NCBI GenBank assembly: GCA_005502805.1
Contig: SCMY01000002.1
Span: forward strand, 124,001-188,000
From: Rhizobiales bacterium 2SD
GTDB lineage: Bacteria > Pseudomonadota > Alphaproteobacteria > Rhizobiales > Beijerinckiaceae
Length of the DNA: 64,000 nt
Direction of reading: 5' to 3'
In this document: piece after piece, positions 45,549 to 57,648 of the stretch
How positions within the stretch are numbered: position 1 is the stretch's first letter
How the letters are laid out: each line of letters starts with the position of its first letter
The notes under the pieces: generated by a model
Told to the model about the DNA's origin: nothing
Databases searched by the model: none
The model's input: only the letters and a program-made list of their open reading frames with translations
Made by a program: the position numbers and the translations under genes

Positions 45549-45896
45549 ATGCGACATCTGTTGATCGCGGCGGCCCTGCTGGGCTCCATCACGGTGGTCA
45601 GTGCCGCACCGGCTGCCCCGCGCGAAGGCGCCCTTCCGGCCGCGACCGCACAGCAGCTCGACAGGCTGCCGGCCGAATTCACGGCCAGCGACGCCAAGCT
45701 GCGGCGGATGCAGATCATCCAGAACAATCTCGATCGCCAGCGCTATGGGCGCGGCGGCGGTTATGGCTATGGCGGCGGCTACGGTTACGGGAGCGGCTAT
45801 GGCTACGGACGCGGCTATGGCTACGGCCGTGGATATGGTGGGCCACCACCCTATGGCTACGGCTATCGTCGCCACGGCTACTACGATCGCTGGTGA
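45549..45896 (+). CDS. Secreted Gly/Tyr-rich protein
   Basis: Small exported protein, 115 residues from ATG 45549 with AGGAGA just upstream. A signal peptide (LLIAAALLGSITVVSAAPA) is followed by a mixed region to about residue 65, then GYGYG-type repeats (GGGYGYGGGYGYGSGYGYGR in part) and a tail YGYRRHGYYDRW. Function unknown; such repeats suggest a wall- or surface-associated adhesive or structural role. A strong terminator follows. Confidence 0.82.
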   Translation: MRHLLIAAALLGSITVVSAAPAAPREGALPAATAQQLDRLPAEFTASDAKLRRMQIIQNNLDRQRYGRGGGYGYGGGYGYGSGYGYGRGYGYGRGYGGPPPYGYGYRRHGYYDRW

Positions 45897-45904
45897 ACAC
45901 CATG

Positions 45905-45938
45905 GCGGCCCCGCAGGACAGCGGGGCCGCTCTTTCTT
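45905..45938 (+). terminator. Intrinsic terminator
   Basis: A 10-bp perfect stem (45905-45914 with 45921-45930), 6-nt loop, followed by TCTTTCTT. It lies 8 bp after the Gly/Tyr-rich gene stop. Confidence 0.85.
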
Positions 45939-46095
45939 ATGGAGCGCGCGACCGGGCGTTCAGAACGCCGCGCTCGCTCAGATCGCAGGTTCTCAAGAAA
46001 GAAATCTTCGCGCCCCTGTCGGAACCCGCGCCCCGCCATCGTCCTTGAAGCGACAGGCCGCCATCTGGTCTGATGACGCAGCAAGGAGCATGGCG

Positions 46096-46566
46096 ATGAA
46101 GGTCACGCAGAATCTCTGGTTCGACAAGGACATGGAGGCTGCGATCAGCCTCTACACTTCGCTGATCCCGAACTCCGCGCTGGAATGGACCAGCGCCTTG
46201 CCGGCGGAATCGCCGAGCGGCCCGGCCGGCAGCGTCAAGATCGCCGCCTTCACCATTGGCGGCCAGCGCTACCAGGCCTTCGAAGCCTGGCGCTCCGACG
46301 CCTTCAACCACACCTTCTCGATCTTCGTCGAATGCGACACGCAGGCCGAGATCGACCGGCTCTGGGAAGCGCTCGGTGAAGGCGGCAAGTTCGAGCAGTG
46401 CGGCTGGCTGAGGGATCGCTGGGGTCTGTCCTGGCAGATCGCGCCCAAGCGCCTCGGCGAACTCACCCGCGACCCCGATCGCGCCAAGGCCAAGCGCGTC
46501 GCCGAGGCGATGCTGAAGATGGTCAAGCTCGACATCGCCGGGCTCGAAGCGGCGGCGAAGGGCTGA
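46096..46566 (+). CDS. VOC-family protein (PhnB/YjdN-like)
   Basis: Vicinal-oxygen-chelate fold protein, 156 residues from ATG 46096, which is 7 nt after AAGGAG; ATG 46090 is too close to it. The fold is recognised by VTQNLWFDKDMEAAISLYTS, the FTIGGQRYQAFEAW strand, SIFVECDTQAEIDRLWEALG (in part) and the closing GWLRDRWGLSWQIAPKRLGE (in part). Such proteins are often annotated as 3-demethylubiquinone methyltransferase-like, but no reaction can be assigned. Confidence 0.87.
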   Translation: MKVTQNLWFDKDMEAAISLYTSLIPNSALEWTSALPAESPSGPAGSVKIAAFTIGGQRYQAFEAWRSDAFNHTFSIFVECDTQAEIDRLWEALGEGGKFEQCGWLRDRWGLSWQIAPKRLGELTRDPDRAKAKRVAEAMLKMVKLDIAGLEAAAKG

Positions 46567-46576
46567 GTTCCGGCTT

Positions 46577-46942
46577 TCAGGCCGCTTGCGCTCGCGCGGC
46601 GGCCTGCGCCTTCAGCTTGGCGCCGACCTCGGCGATCGCGAGGATCGCCGGCACATATTCCTGCCCGAGCTCGGTCAGCGCATATTCGGTCGAAGGCGGG
46701 CTGGTCGGCACCACCTTGCGCCGGACAACGCCCTTCTCCTCCAGCGCCCGCAGGCGCGCGCTCAGCATCTTGGCCGAGATTGCCGGCATGTCGCGCCTGA
46801 GCTCGCCGAAGCGGCGTGGCCCACCGGACAGGAACCAGATCACGTTCGGCGTCCAGGCTCCGCCGAGCACCTGCATGCAGGCGCCGACATTGCAGGTCTC
46901 GGGCTGCGCCGCGGCGCGGTTCTTCCTGAGTTTCAGCGCCAT
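46577..46942 (-). CDS. HxlR-family regulator with N-terminal cysteines
   Basis: Winged-helix regulator, 121 residues. The N-terminal helix carries two cysteines (ETCNVGACMQVLGGAWTPNV in part), a position used for thiol-based electrophile/oxidant sensing in HypR/YodB-type members. HTH parts are PRRFGELRRDMPAISAKMLS (in part) and LRALEEKGVVRRKV. It is divergent from a GST gene, and three AGTTAC-type sites lie between them. Confidence 0.9.
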   Translation of the reverse strand: MALKLRKNRAAAQPETCNVGACMQVLGGAWTPNVIWFLSGGPRRFGELRRDMPAISAKMLSARLRALEEKGVVRRKVVPTSPPSTEYALTELGQEYVPAILAIAEVGAKLKAQAAARAQAA

Positions 46943-46985
46943 TGCGGTCAGTCCTTCCGGTTACCGGGAGGATACCGGAAAACAC

Positions 46986-47020
46986 AGTTACGACAAGTTA
47001 CCCCGTATACAGAGGTAACT
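46986..47020. promoter_or_regulatory. Candidate HxlR operator (AGTTAC repeats)
   Basis: Perfect inverted repeat AGTTACC (46996-47002) and GGTAACT (47014-47020), plus one more direct AGTTAC at 46986-46991, between the HxlR and GST genes. Likely site of autoregulation and GST control. Confidence 0.6.
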
Positions 47021-47066
47021 GCTTGCGCCTAGCTCTCCGCCATCGTCAACGCGGAGAGACAGCTCC

Positions 47067-47678
47067 ATGAAACTCTACTACGCCCCGGGCGCCTGCTCGC
47101 TCTCGCCCCATATCGCCCTGCGCGAGGCCGGCCTGCCGGTGACGCTGGAAAAAGTCGACCTCATCGCCGGCAAGACCGAGACCGGCGCCGACTACGCCTC
47201 AGTCAATCCGAAGGGCTATGTCCCGGCCTTGCAGCTCGAAAACGGCGCCGTGCTGACCGAAGGCGCCGTCATCGCCCGCTACATCGCCGACCTCGCCCCC
47301 AATGCGGCGCTGGCGCCAAGGCCCGGCAGCTTCGAGCGCGTCCGGCTGGAAGAACTAATGAATTTCATCGGCAGCGAACTGCATAAGGCCTACACGCCGC
47401 TCTTCCTCCCCGACACGAGCGAAGACGGCAAGGCCACGGCCCGAGCCCGTGTGGCCAAGAGGCTCGGCTACATCGAGAACGTCCTCGCCGACGGCCGCAA
47501 ACATCTCCTCGGCGAAGAGTTCAGCGTCGCCGACGGCTACCTCTTCACCATCGTCAACTGGTCGGAGAGCCGCGGCGTTTCGCTCGACGCCTTCCCGAAG
47601 CTGCGCGCCTTCATGGCCCGTATCGGCACCCGGACCAGCGTGCAGGAGGCGATGCGGGCCGAGGGTCTGCTGCAATGA
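47067..47678 (+). CDS. gstA: Glutathione S-transferase, beta class
   Basis: Detoxifying glutathione transferase, 203 residues. The thioredoxin-fold N-terminus MKLYYAPGACSLSPHIALRE has the beta-class cysteine (residue 10) in CSLSPHI. The glutathione-binding turn is VNPKGYVPAL with the ENGAVLTEGAVI strand-helix. The C-terminal helical domain includes the conserved FSVADGYLFTIVNW. The stop overlaps the next gene by 4 bp. Confidence 0.93.
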   Translation: MKLYYAPGACSLSPHIALREAGLPVTLEKVDLIAGKTETGADYASVNPKGYVPALQLENGAVLTEGAVIARYIADLAPNAALAPRPGSFERVRLEELMNFIGSELHKAYTPLFLPDTSEDGKATARARVAKRLGYIENVLADGRKHLLGEEFSVADGYLFTIVNWSESRGVSLDAFPKLRAFMARIGTRTSVQEAMRAEGLLQ

Positions 47679-48064
47679 GCGCCGACCTGCGCTTCGCCGA
47701 AATCGTCGCCGCGCTCGGCGACTATTTCGACGGGCTCCATCACAGCGATGCCGAGAAACTCGGCCAGCTCTTCCACCCGCAGGCGATCTACGCCTGTGGC
47801 ACCGAGGGCAGCCTGACCCATCTCACCATGGCTGAATACCTTCCCATGGTGGCGGGGCGGCCCTCGCCCGCCAGCCGCGGCGAGCCCAGCCGCGACCGCA
47901 TCATCTCGATCGAGTTCGCCGGGCCGGTCACGGCGCTGGCCCGTGTCGAATGCGCCATCGGCCCGAAGCGCTTCACTGACCTACTGAGCTTCATCAGGCT
48001 CGACGGGCGCTGGCGCCTGATCGCCAAGGTCTTCCATTTCGACCTCGACGAGGTGGCCGCCTGA
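47675..48064 (+). CDS. NTF2-like (SnoaL-type) protein
   Basis: Small cone-shaped alpha+beta-fold protein, 129 residues, translationally coupled to gstA by an ATGA overlap. Typical features: N-terminal helix ALGDYFDGLHHSDAEKLGQLF (in part), HPQAIYACGTEG, and the closing strands FTDLLSFIRLDGRWRLIAKV. This group is often annotated as nuclear transport factor 2 family or putative lumazine-binding. No reaction known. Confidence 0.88.
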   Translation: MSADLRFAEIVAALGDYFDGLHHSDAEKLGQLFHPQAIYACGTEGSLTHLTMAEYLPMVAGRPSPASRGEPSRDRIISIEFAGPVTALARVECAIGPKRFTDLLSFIRLDGRWRLIAKVFHFDLDEVAA

Positions 48065-48134
48065 AGAGCTGAAAGCGCAGCCGCCGGCACCTATCGACGC
48101 CGGCGGCCAAGCATTGAAACGGTTCATCGCAATT

Positions 48135-48149
48135 GTGACGCACAGTCAC
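48135..48149. other. Small inverted repeat upstream of the Na/Pi gene
   Basis: GTGAC-N5-GTCAC in the 244-bp gap upstream of the transporter. The symmetry is short and no regulator is adjacent, so its role is doubtful. Confidence 0.3.
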
Positions 48150-48308
48150 CCGGCTGTCGTACGACCTGCCTAAGGACTCCGTTAGCCAGGTGGGGAAACC
48201 GGCACGGAGAAGCGCGCGCGTCCAAGATCGGACCTGCGTGCCGACGCTCGCCGTGACCGCTCGACCCGGCCGCAGAGGCGTCCGCGCACCCTTGTCGGAG
48301 TCGAGAGC

Positions 48309-50018
48309 ATGCAAGTCGATATTTTCACGCAGGTCATCGTGCCTGTGATCGGTGGTCTGGGCATCTTCATGCTCGGCCTCGAATTCATGAGCAACGGCAT
48401 CCAGAACCTCGCCGTCAACAAGATGCGGGCGCTGCTCGCCAAGATCGCCGGCACCCCGGTCAAGGGCGTCATGGCCGGCACCTTCATCACCGGCATCATC
48501 CAGTCCTCGACCGCCATGACCGTCATGGTCGTCGGCCTCGTCAATGCCGGCGTCATCGGCCTTCGCCCCGCCATCTCGGTGATCATGGGCGCCAATATCG
48601 GCACGACGCTCGGCAACGGCCTGATCGCGCTGCCGCTCGGCCCGCTCGGCCTTCTGCTCGCCGGCATCTTCGCGCTGGTTCACATCTTCGCCAAGACCGA
48701 CAAGGTGAAGAACATCGCGCTCGCCTGCATGGGCTTCGCGCTGATCTTCTACGGCCTCAACCTGATGACCGGCGGCCTGCGTCCGCTGCGCTCGATGCCC
48801 GAGGTGATGAGCGTCATCTCCTCGCTCAAGGCCGACACCTATCTCAACCTGATCTACTGCGTGCTGATCGCCGCCGGCATCACCGCGATGATCCACTCCT
48901 CCTCGGCGACGATCGGCATCGTCATGGGCCTCGGCGCCGCCGGCATCCTCGACTGGAAGACCGCCGTCGCCTTCTCGCTCGGCGCCGACCTCGGCACCAC
49001 CATCACCTCCTGGATGGCCTCGCTCAACCTGTCGAAGAACGCCAAGCGGGCAGCCTACGCCCACATATCCTTCAACATCATCGGCGTCGCCATCACCATC
49101 CCGCTCTTCTTCGTCTCCATGGACATCCTGACCTGGGCGATGCAGTGGTTCGGCGGCAATCCCGGCATCCCGGTCATCAAGGATGGCAAGGAGACCTTCC
49201 CGCTCGTTCCCGTCGCGATCGGCCTCTACTCGACCTTCTTCAACATCTTCAACACCGTCCTGCTCTTCCCCTTCGTCGGCGTGTTCGAGCGGGTCCTGTC
49301 GCGCGTCGGCGCCTCGTCGGTCGACGATATCGAGGATTATTCGACGCCGCGTTTCCTCGCCAAGGCGACCGACCACGCCCATGCCGTCGCCAACATCCAG
49401 AACGAGACCGGCCGCTATCTCCAGGCTGCCCAGCTCTTCCTCGACATCGCCCGCGACAAGCCGGACGCGCCGCAGAAGAGCGAGGAGCACTACGCCGCGA
49501 TCGACGTCCTCAATCGTGACATCCGCGCCTACACCTCCGGCATGTTCACGCCGGAGATGCCCTATGCCCGCGCCGACCTGGTCGCGAGCCTGATCGAGGA
49601 AGAGGACTTCACCGCCAGCCTCGGCGAGACCCTCTACCAGATCGCCCGCCGCATCGAGCGCCAGCCCTTCGGCCAGCCCGGCCGCGAGGTTGTCGACAGC
49701 ATCATCGACCAGGTCGCCGAGGCCATGCGCGCCATCGTGCCGGCTGGTCAGGATGCTCCGATCGTCTCGGCGCAGGCCGAGCCGCGCATCGCTGCGCTGT
49801 CGGCCGTGCGCGAGCGCTGCCTGCGCCTCGGCGCCGAATTGCCCTGGGTCGAGCGCGGCGCCATCCTGGCCCTGCTCGGCTCGGCCGAACGCGCCTTCTT
49901 CCTGATCGAGCGCATCGACGAAGAGCGCCGCTCGGTCTCGCGTGTCGTTCCGGTGTCGGAAACCAGCACGCAGACCCGCGAAGCCGGCGGGTTCGGTACC
50001 GCCGCCGTGCCGGCCTGA
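48309..50018 (+). CDS. Na/Pi cotransporter family protein with PhoU-like domain
   Basis: Sodium-phosphate symporter-type membrane protein, 569 residues. The paired inverted repeats carry the QSSTAMTVMVVGLVNAG and HSSSATIGIVMGLGAAG motifs typical of the NptA/PNaS family, with GANIGTTLGNGLIALPLGPLG (in part) and GADLGTTITSWMASLN. A cytoplasmic PhoU-like helical domain starts about residue 350 (FLAKATDHAHAVANIQNETG) and runs to the end. Likely phosphate import or export; the direction is not evident. A terminator follows. Confidence 0.92.
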   Translation: MQVDIFTQVIVPVIGGLGIFMLGLEFMSNGIQNLAVNKMRALLAKIAGTPVKGVMAGTFITGIIQSSTAMTVMVVGLVNAGVIGLRPAISVIMGANIGTTLGNGLIALPLGPLGLLLAGIFALVHIFAKTDKVKNIALACMGFALIFYGLNLMTGGLRPLRSMPEVMSVISSLKADTYLNLIYCVLIAAGITAMIHSSSATIGIVMGLGAAGILDWKTAVAFSLGADLGTTITSWMASLNLSKNAKRAAYAHISFNIIGVAITIPLFFVSMDILTWAMQWFGGNPGIPVIKDGKETFPLVPVAIGLYSTFFNIFNTVLLFPFVGVFERVLSRVGASSVDDIEDYSTPRFLAKATDHAHAVANIQNETGRYLQAAQLFLDIARDKPDAPQKSEEHYAAIDVLNRDIRAYTSGMFTPEMPYARADLVASLIEEEDFTASLGETLYQIARRIERQPFGQPGREVVDSIIDQVAEAMRAIVPAGQDAPIVSAQAEPRIAALSAVRERCLRLGAELPWVERGAILALLGSAERAFFLIERIDEERRSVSRVVPVSETSTQTREAGGFGTAAVPA

Positions 50019-50041
50019 ACCAGCTGACGTCACGGATTGTG

Positions 50042-50075
50042 GACAGGCCGCCTCCGGGCGGCCTGTCTATTTTTT
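50042..50075 (+). terminator. Intrinsic terminator of the Na/Pi gene
   Basis: An 11-bp perfect stem (50042-50052 with 50057-50067), TCCG loop, followed by TATTTTTT. It lies 23 bp past the stop. Confidence 0.92.
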
Positions 50076-50198
50076 GTCCGCTCAACTTTTGCCGTCATCG
50101 CAGGCGAAGCGAAGCTCGCCGCAATGACGGTGCAATCCGCGAATTGTCGCCTGTCCGGCGCAAAGGCGCGGCGATCGATGGCTACGAGGACGACGACG

Positions 50199-50663
50199 AT
50201 GATCCCAAGAGCAATGTTCCTGCTGGCGCCCGTTCTGGCGCTCCAGATCACCGCCGTGCTGGCCAAGGACGGCCTGAGCTGGGGCGTCCGGCAGGATGGC
50301 GAGGGCATCGTCGTTGCCTATGAGATGCCGCAGACCGACGACCAGCGCCTGTTCTTCTCCTGCGACTTTGCCAGCAAGAGCCTGACCGTGCGGGTGCCCT
50401 TCTTCAAGGAGGGCATGAAGGACAATGCCGCCACCACCGCCAAGTTCTCGTCGAGCGGCGGGCAGGCCGACATCGGCATGAAGCTGATCAGCGACGAGAT
50501 GGGCAATCATTTCGAGGCGACGACGACGCTGACGCCGGCGCTGCAGGCGGTGCTGCGCAAGGGCCAGAGCCTGACCCTGCGCCTCGAGGGCGAGACCCAG
50601 AACTTCCCGCTCGCCGGCGGCCAGAAGGGCTTTGCCGTGATGGCGCAGCGCTGCGGCGGGTGA
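50199..50663 (+). CDS. Exported protein of unknown function
   Basis: A protein of 154 residues from ATG 50199, with GAGGA 9 nt upstream; ATG 50178 gives a 7-residue longer form. A signal peptide (AMFLLAPVLALQITAVLAK) precedes a beta-rich domain. Two cysteines (FFSCDF and AQRCGG) could form a disulfide in the periplasm. Segments VVAYEMPQTDDQRLFFSCDF (in part) and TLRLEGETQNFPLAGGQKGF (in part) do not match a family I can name. Neighbours give no hint. Confidence 0.75.
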   Translation: MIPRAMFLLAPVLALQITAVLAKDGLSWGVRQDGEGIVVAYEMPQTDDQRLFFSCDFASKSLTVRVPFFKEGMKDNAATTAKFSSSGGQADIGMKLISDEMGNHFEATTTLTPALQAVLRKGQSLTLRLEGETQNFPLAGGQKGFAVMAQRCGG

Positions 50664-50740
50664 ACGACCGCCCACGTGCTTGAAGGCTACGCGGATCCGG
50701 CGCGACCCGGATACGCGCAGCCCCCTCGTTGGCAGCAGAA

Positions 50741-51940
50741 CTAACCGGCTCTGGCAGCCCGGAAGCCATGGCTCTTCGCAGCCCATACGACCGCGAATGT
50801 CGCCGCCAGCAGCGCCGCCAGCACCCACGGGAACGGCGCGACGCCGAACCCGCTCAGCAGCAATCCGCCGAGGATGCCCCCGCCTGCAATGGCGAGATTC
50901 CAGGTCGTCACCAGCATCGACTGCGCGACATCCGCCGCATGGCCCGCCGCTTTGGCGGAGGCAGTCTGGAACAGCGTCCCTACCCCGCCGAAGGCGAGCC
51001 CCCAGATGGCGACAGCACCATAGATCACCGCGGGCACGGTACCCGCGATACCGAGGGCCACTGCGGAAAGACCGAACAGCGCGACGCTCGCGAGAACCAG
51101 CTCGCGCAGCCAGCGGTCGATCAGGGCGCCGGTGATCCAGATGCCGAGCAGCGAGGCAAGGCCGAAGACCAGCAACACGACGTCAGTCCGGTCCTTGAGG
51201 CCGGCCGGCTCGAGGAAGGGCGCGATATAGGTGTAGAGCGTGTTGTGGGCGAGCACATAGGCGAAGACCACGAACAGCACGGGTCGCACGCCCGGCAGCG
51301 TGAACACCGCCTTCAGCCCGAACTCCTGCCCCCGCTTCTGGCCGGGGAAATCGGGCACGCTCGCCAGCACCCAGACGACGAGCAGCACGGTCAGCCCGCT
51401 CATCACGCCGAAGGTCCAGCGCCAGCCCAACAGCGTGCCGAGGAAGGTTCCTGTCGGAATGCCGAGCGAGAGGGCGAGCGGCGCGCCGACCATGGCAATG
51501 GCGATCGCACGCCCCTGCAGATGGTCGGGCACCATGCGCGCGGCATAGCCGGCTGCCAGCGCCCACAGCAACCCGGCGCTCATGCCGGCGACGAAACGCG
51601 CGACCAGCGTGATGGCATAGCTCTCGGAGATCGCCGTCACCGTGTTGACGACGGCAAAGCCGCCGATGGCGAGCAGCAGCAGCGTGCGTCGCCGCCAGCT
51701 CTGCGTGGCGATGGTCAGCGGAATGGCCGAGACCAGCGAGCCAACCGCATAGGCGGTGACGAGCTGGCCGATCAGCGCCTCGGATTGTCCGAGACTCCCG
51801 GCCATCTGCGGGAGCAAGCCCGATGGCAGGATTTCGGTGAGGAGCGTGATGAAGGCCGCCATGGCGAGCGCCAGCAGGCCCCCCAAGGGCAGCCTCGCCG
51901 CGCACGTGCTGGCCGATATCGTATCTGTCGCTGATGTCAT
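50741..51940 (-). CDS. MFS efflux transporter (AraJ/YdhP-like, DHA1 type)
   Basis: Twelve-helix drug/sugar exporter-type permease, 399 residues from ATG 51940, with AAAGG 9 nt upstream. TM1 begins LLALAMAAFITLLTEILPSG (in part), as in DHA1 exporters; the motif A-like region lies in ATQSWRRRTLLLLAIGG, and TM5 motif C-like GAPLALSLGIPTGTFLGTLLG (in part) is an antiporter marker. It is divergent from a LysR regulator with a symmetric operator between. Substrate unknown. Confidence 0.92.
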   Translation of the reverse strand: MTSATDTISASTCAARLPLGGLLALAMAAFITLLTEILPSGLLPQMAGSLGQSEALIGQLVTAYAVGSLVSAIPLTIATQSWRRRTLLLLAIGGFAVVNTVTAISESYAITLVARFVAGMSAGLLWALAAGYAARMVPDHLQGRAIAIAMVGAPLALSLGIPTGTFLGTLLGWRWTFGVMSGLTVLLVVWVLASVPDFPGQKRGQEFGLKAVFTLPGVRPVLFVVFAYVLAHNTLYTYIAPFLEPAGLKDRTDVVLLVFGLASLLGIWITGALIDRWLRELVLASVALFGLSAVALGIAGTVPAVIYGAVAIWGLAFGGVGTLFQTASAKAAGHAADVAQSMLVTTWNLAIAGGGILGGLLLSGFGVAPFPWVLAALLAATFAVVWAAKSHGFRAARAG

Positions 51941-52013
51941 GGCTGTAGCGCCTTTGAAGATGGGTCGGCGCTTCAGGTAGCTGGTTCCCAATGAGCGAAA
52001 AACAGGACACAAC

Positions 52014-52042
52014 TCATGACACTTTGGACATTTACGTCATGA
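52014..52042. promoter_or_regulatory. Candidate LysR-type operator
   Basis: Perfect 7-bp inverted repeat TCATGAC (52014-52020) and GTCATGA (52036-52042), spacer 15, between the MFS and LysR genes. Fits a LysR regulatory site. Confidence 0.6.
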
Positions 52043-52057
52043 TTGGATGACCGTCGC

Positions 52058-52945
52058 ATGGACAGCCTTGGAGCGCTCTTCGCCTTTGTGCATGCGGCCG
52101 AAGCCGATGGTTTCACCGAGGCCGGCCGCAAGCTCGGCATCTCCGCCTCGGCCGTCAGCAAGGCGGTGGCGCGGCTGGAGGATCGGCTCGGCGCCAGGCT
52201 GTTCCATCGCTCGACCCGCAGCGTCACGCTGACGCCGGAAGGGGCGATGTTCCTCGAACGCTGCCGACGCATCCTCTGCGAATACGAGGCCGCCGAGCTC
52301 GAATTGTCACGCAGCCGGGCGACGCCGCAGGGCAAGCTGCGCGTCAGCCTGCCGTCGATGAGCATGATCCCGATGGCCAAGCTCGCAGCCTTCAAGCGGC
52401 GCCATCCCGAGATCGAGCTCGACCTGGACGCCACCGACCGGCTGGTCGACGTCATCGGCGAGGGCTTCGATGTGGTGCTCCGCACTGGCGAGCATGCCGA
52501 TTCCCGGTTGATGACCCGCACGCTCGGCTATTTCCGTCAGGCGCTCGTCGGCTCACCGGACTATTTCCGCCAGATGGGCAAACCGGAGACGCCGGAGGAT
52601 CTCGCCCGGCATGCCTGTCTCGTCTACCGCTTCGCCAATACCGGCAAGCTCCACCAATGGCCTTTGTCCAGAAGCGGCGAGCCGGCGCTGCCGGAGATCC
52701 AGCCCAGCGTGGTGACGAATTCACTCGAAGCGCAGATCGGCCTCGCCGAGAGCGGGCTCGGGATCGCCTGCGTTCCCGATCTGTCGGTTGCCGAACATCT
52801 GCAGCGCGGCTCACTGATCCGTATCCTCGAGAGCTATGTCGAGGCGCAGACCAAGCTCAGCGTGATGTGGCCCGCCAGCCGCTACGCCTCGCCGAAACTG
52901 CGGGCCTTCGTCGACTTCGCGGCGGAGGAGTTCCTGGCCGCGTGA
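52058..52945 (+). CDS. LysR-family transcriptional regulator
   Basis: Regulator of 295 residues from ATG 52058; an in-frame TTG at 52043 is a less likely start. The N-terminal HTH is FAFVHAAEADGFTEAGRKLG with SASAVSKAVARLEDRLGARL (in part) and STRSVTLTPEG. The C-terminal periplasmic-binding-like fold (LRVSLPSMSMIPMAKLAAFK in part, and FDVVLRTGEHADSRLMTRTL in part) senses a co-inducer. Most similar by eye to the large PA- and DhcR-like clade; probably controls the divergent MFS gene. Confidence 0.92.
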   Translation: MDSLGALFAFVHAAEADGFTEAGRKLGISASAVSKAVARLEDRLGARLFHRSTRSVTLTPEGAMFLERCRRILCEYEAAELELSRSRATPQGKLRVSLPSMSMIPMAKLAAFKRRHPEIELDLDATDRLVDVIGEGFDVVLRTGEHADSRLMTRTLGYFRQALVGSPDYFRQMGKPETPEDLARHACLVYRFANTGKLHQWPLSRSGEPALPEIQPSVVTNSLEAQIGLAESGLGIACVPDLSVAEHLQRGSLIRILESYVEAQTKLSVMWPASRYASPKLRAFVDFAAEEFLAA

Positions 52946-52979
52946 CAGCGCCTCGCTGCAGTAGCGGCGAGGCAGCCAG

Positions 52980-56729
<3,750 letters not shown>

Positions 56730-56733
56730 AGGC

Positions 56734-57648
56734 TTACTCCGCCGCCACCTGCTGCGCCTGCACCTTCTCGGGCTTCAGGCCGACGAGATGGCAGATCGCA
56801 TAGACCAGGTCGGCCTTGTTCATCGTGTAGAAGTGCAGGTCCGAGACGCCGCGATCGATCAGGTCGAGCACCTGCTCAGCGCAGACGGCGGCCGCGACCA
56901 GCCGGCGCGTCGCCGGATCGTCCTCCAGCCCCTCGAAGCGGTCGGCCAGCCATTGCGGCACGCTCGCCCCGGTCTTGCGGGCAAAGCCGGCGGTCTGCTT
57001 GAAGTTCTGGACAGGGACGATGCCCGGCAGGATCGGGATCTCGATGCCGCGCGAGCGGACCTTGTCGAGATAGCGGAAATAGACGTCGTTATCGAAGAAG
57101 AACTGGGTGATCGCCCGGGTCGCGCCGGCATCGACCTTCTTCTTCAGCGCGTCGATGTCGGCATCGAGCGAGGCTGCTTCCGGGTGCTTCTCCGGATAGG
57201 CCGAGACGGTGACCTCGAACTCGCCGATCCTCCGGATGCCTTCGACCAGGTCCGAGGTCTGGTGATAGCCCTCGGGATGCGGCTCGTAGGGCGTGCCGAG
57301 CCCGCCGGCCGGATCGCCGCGCAGCGCCACGATATGGCGCACGCCCGCCGCCCAATAGGAGCGGATGACCTCGTCGACCTCGGCGCAGGAAGCGGAAACG
57401 CAGGTCAGATGCGCCGCCGGCTTCAGGGCCGTCTCGTCGATCATGCGCTTGACGGTGTTGTGGGTGCGCTCACGGGTCGAGCCGCCGGCGCCGTAGGTCA
57501 CCGAAACGAAGGCGGGCCCGAGCGGCTCCAGCCGGCGCACGCTCTCCCAGAGACTGACCGCCATCTCCTCGTTCTTCGGCGGGAAGAACTCGAACGAGAC
57601 GCGCGGACGGCGCGAGCCGTGGCGACTGGGACGGAACGCGTTCATCAC
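56734..57648 (-). CDS. metF: Methylenetetrahydrofolate reductase MetF
   Basis: FAD enzyme that makes the methyl donor for MetH, 304 residues. Landmarks are [55 protein letters not shown] and [18 protein letters not shown]. The ATG overlaps the regulator stop by 4 bp. Order sahR-metF-metH places substrate supply next to use. Confidence 0.97.
   Translation of the reverse strand: MMNAFRPSRHGSRRPRVSFEFFPPKNEEMAVSLWESVRRLEPLGPAFVSVTYGAGGSTRERTHNTVKRMIDETALKPAAHLTCVSASCAEVDEVIRSYWAAGVRHIVALRGDPAGGLGTPYEPHPEGYHQTSDLVEGIRRIGEFEVTVSAYPEKHPEAASLDADIDALKKKVDAGATRAITQFFFDNDVYFRYLDKVRSRGIEIPILPGIVPVQNFKQTAGFARKTGASVPQWLADRFEGLEDDPATRRLVAAAVCAEQVLDLIDRGVSDLHFYTMNKADLVYAICHLVGLKPEKVQAQQVAAE

Noticed and set aside
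48120..48180. Possible Pho box (CTGTCGT...CCTGCCT) upstream of the Na/Pi gene.
   Set aside because: The two half-sites are poor and spacing is wrong by one base compared with the 7-4-7 pattern.
47994..50033. A 679-codon minus-strand open frame over the Na/Pi transporter.
   Set aside because: Antisense shadow with Asp/Gly/His-rich repeats and no recognisable fold.
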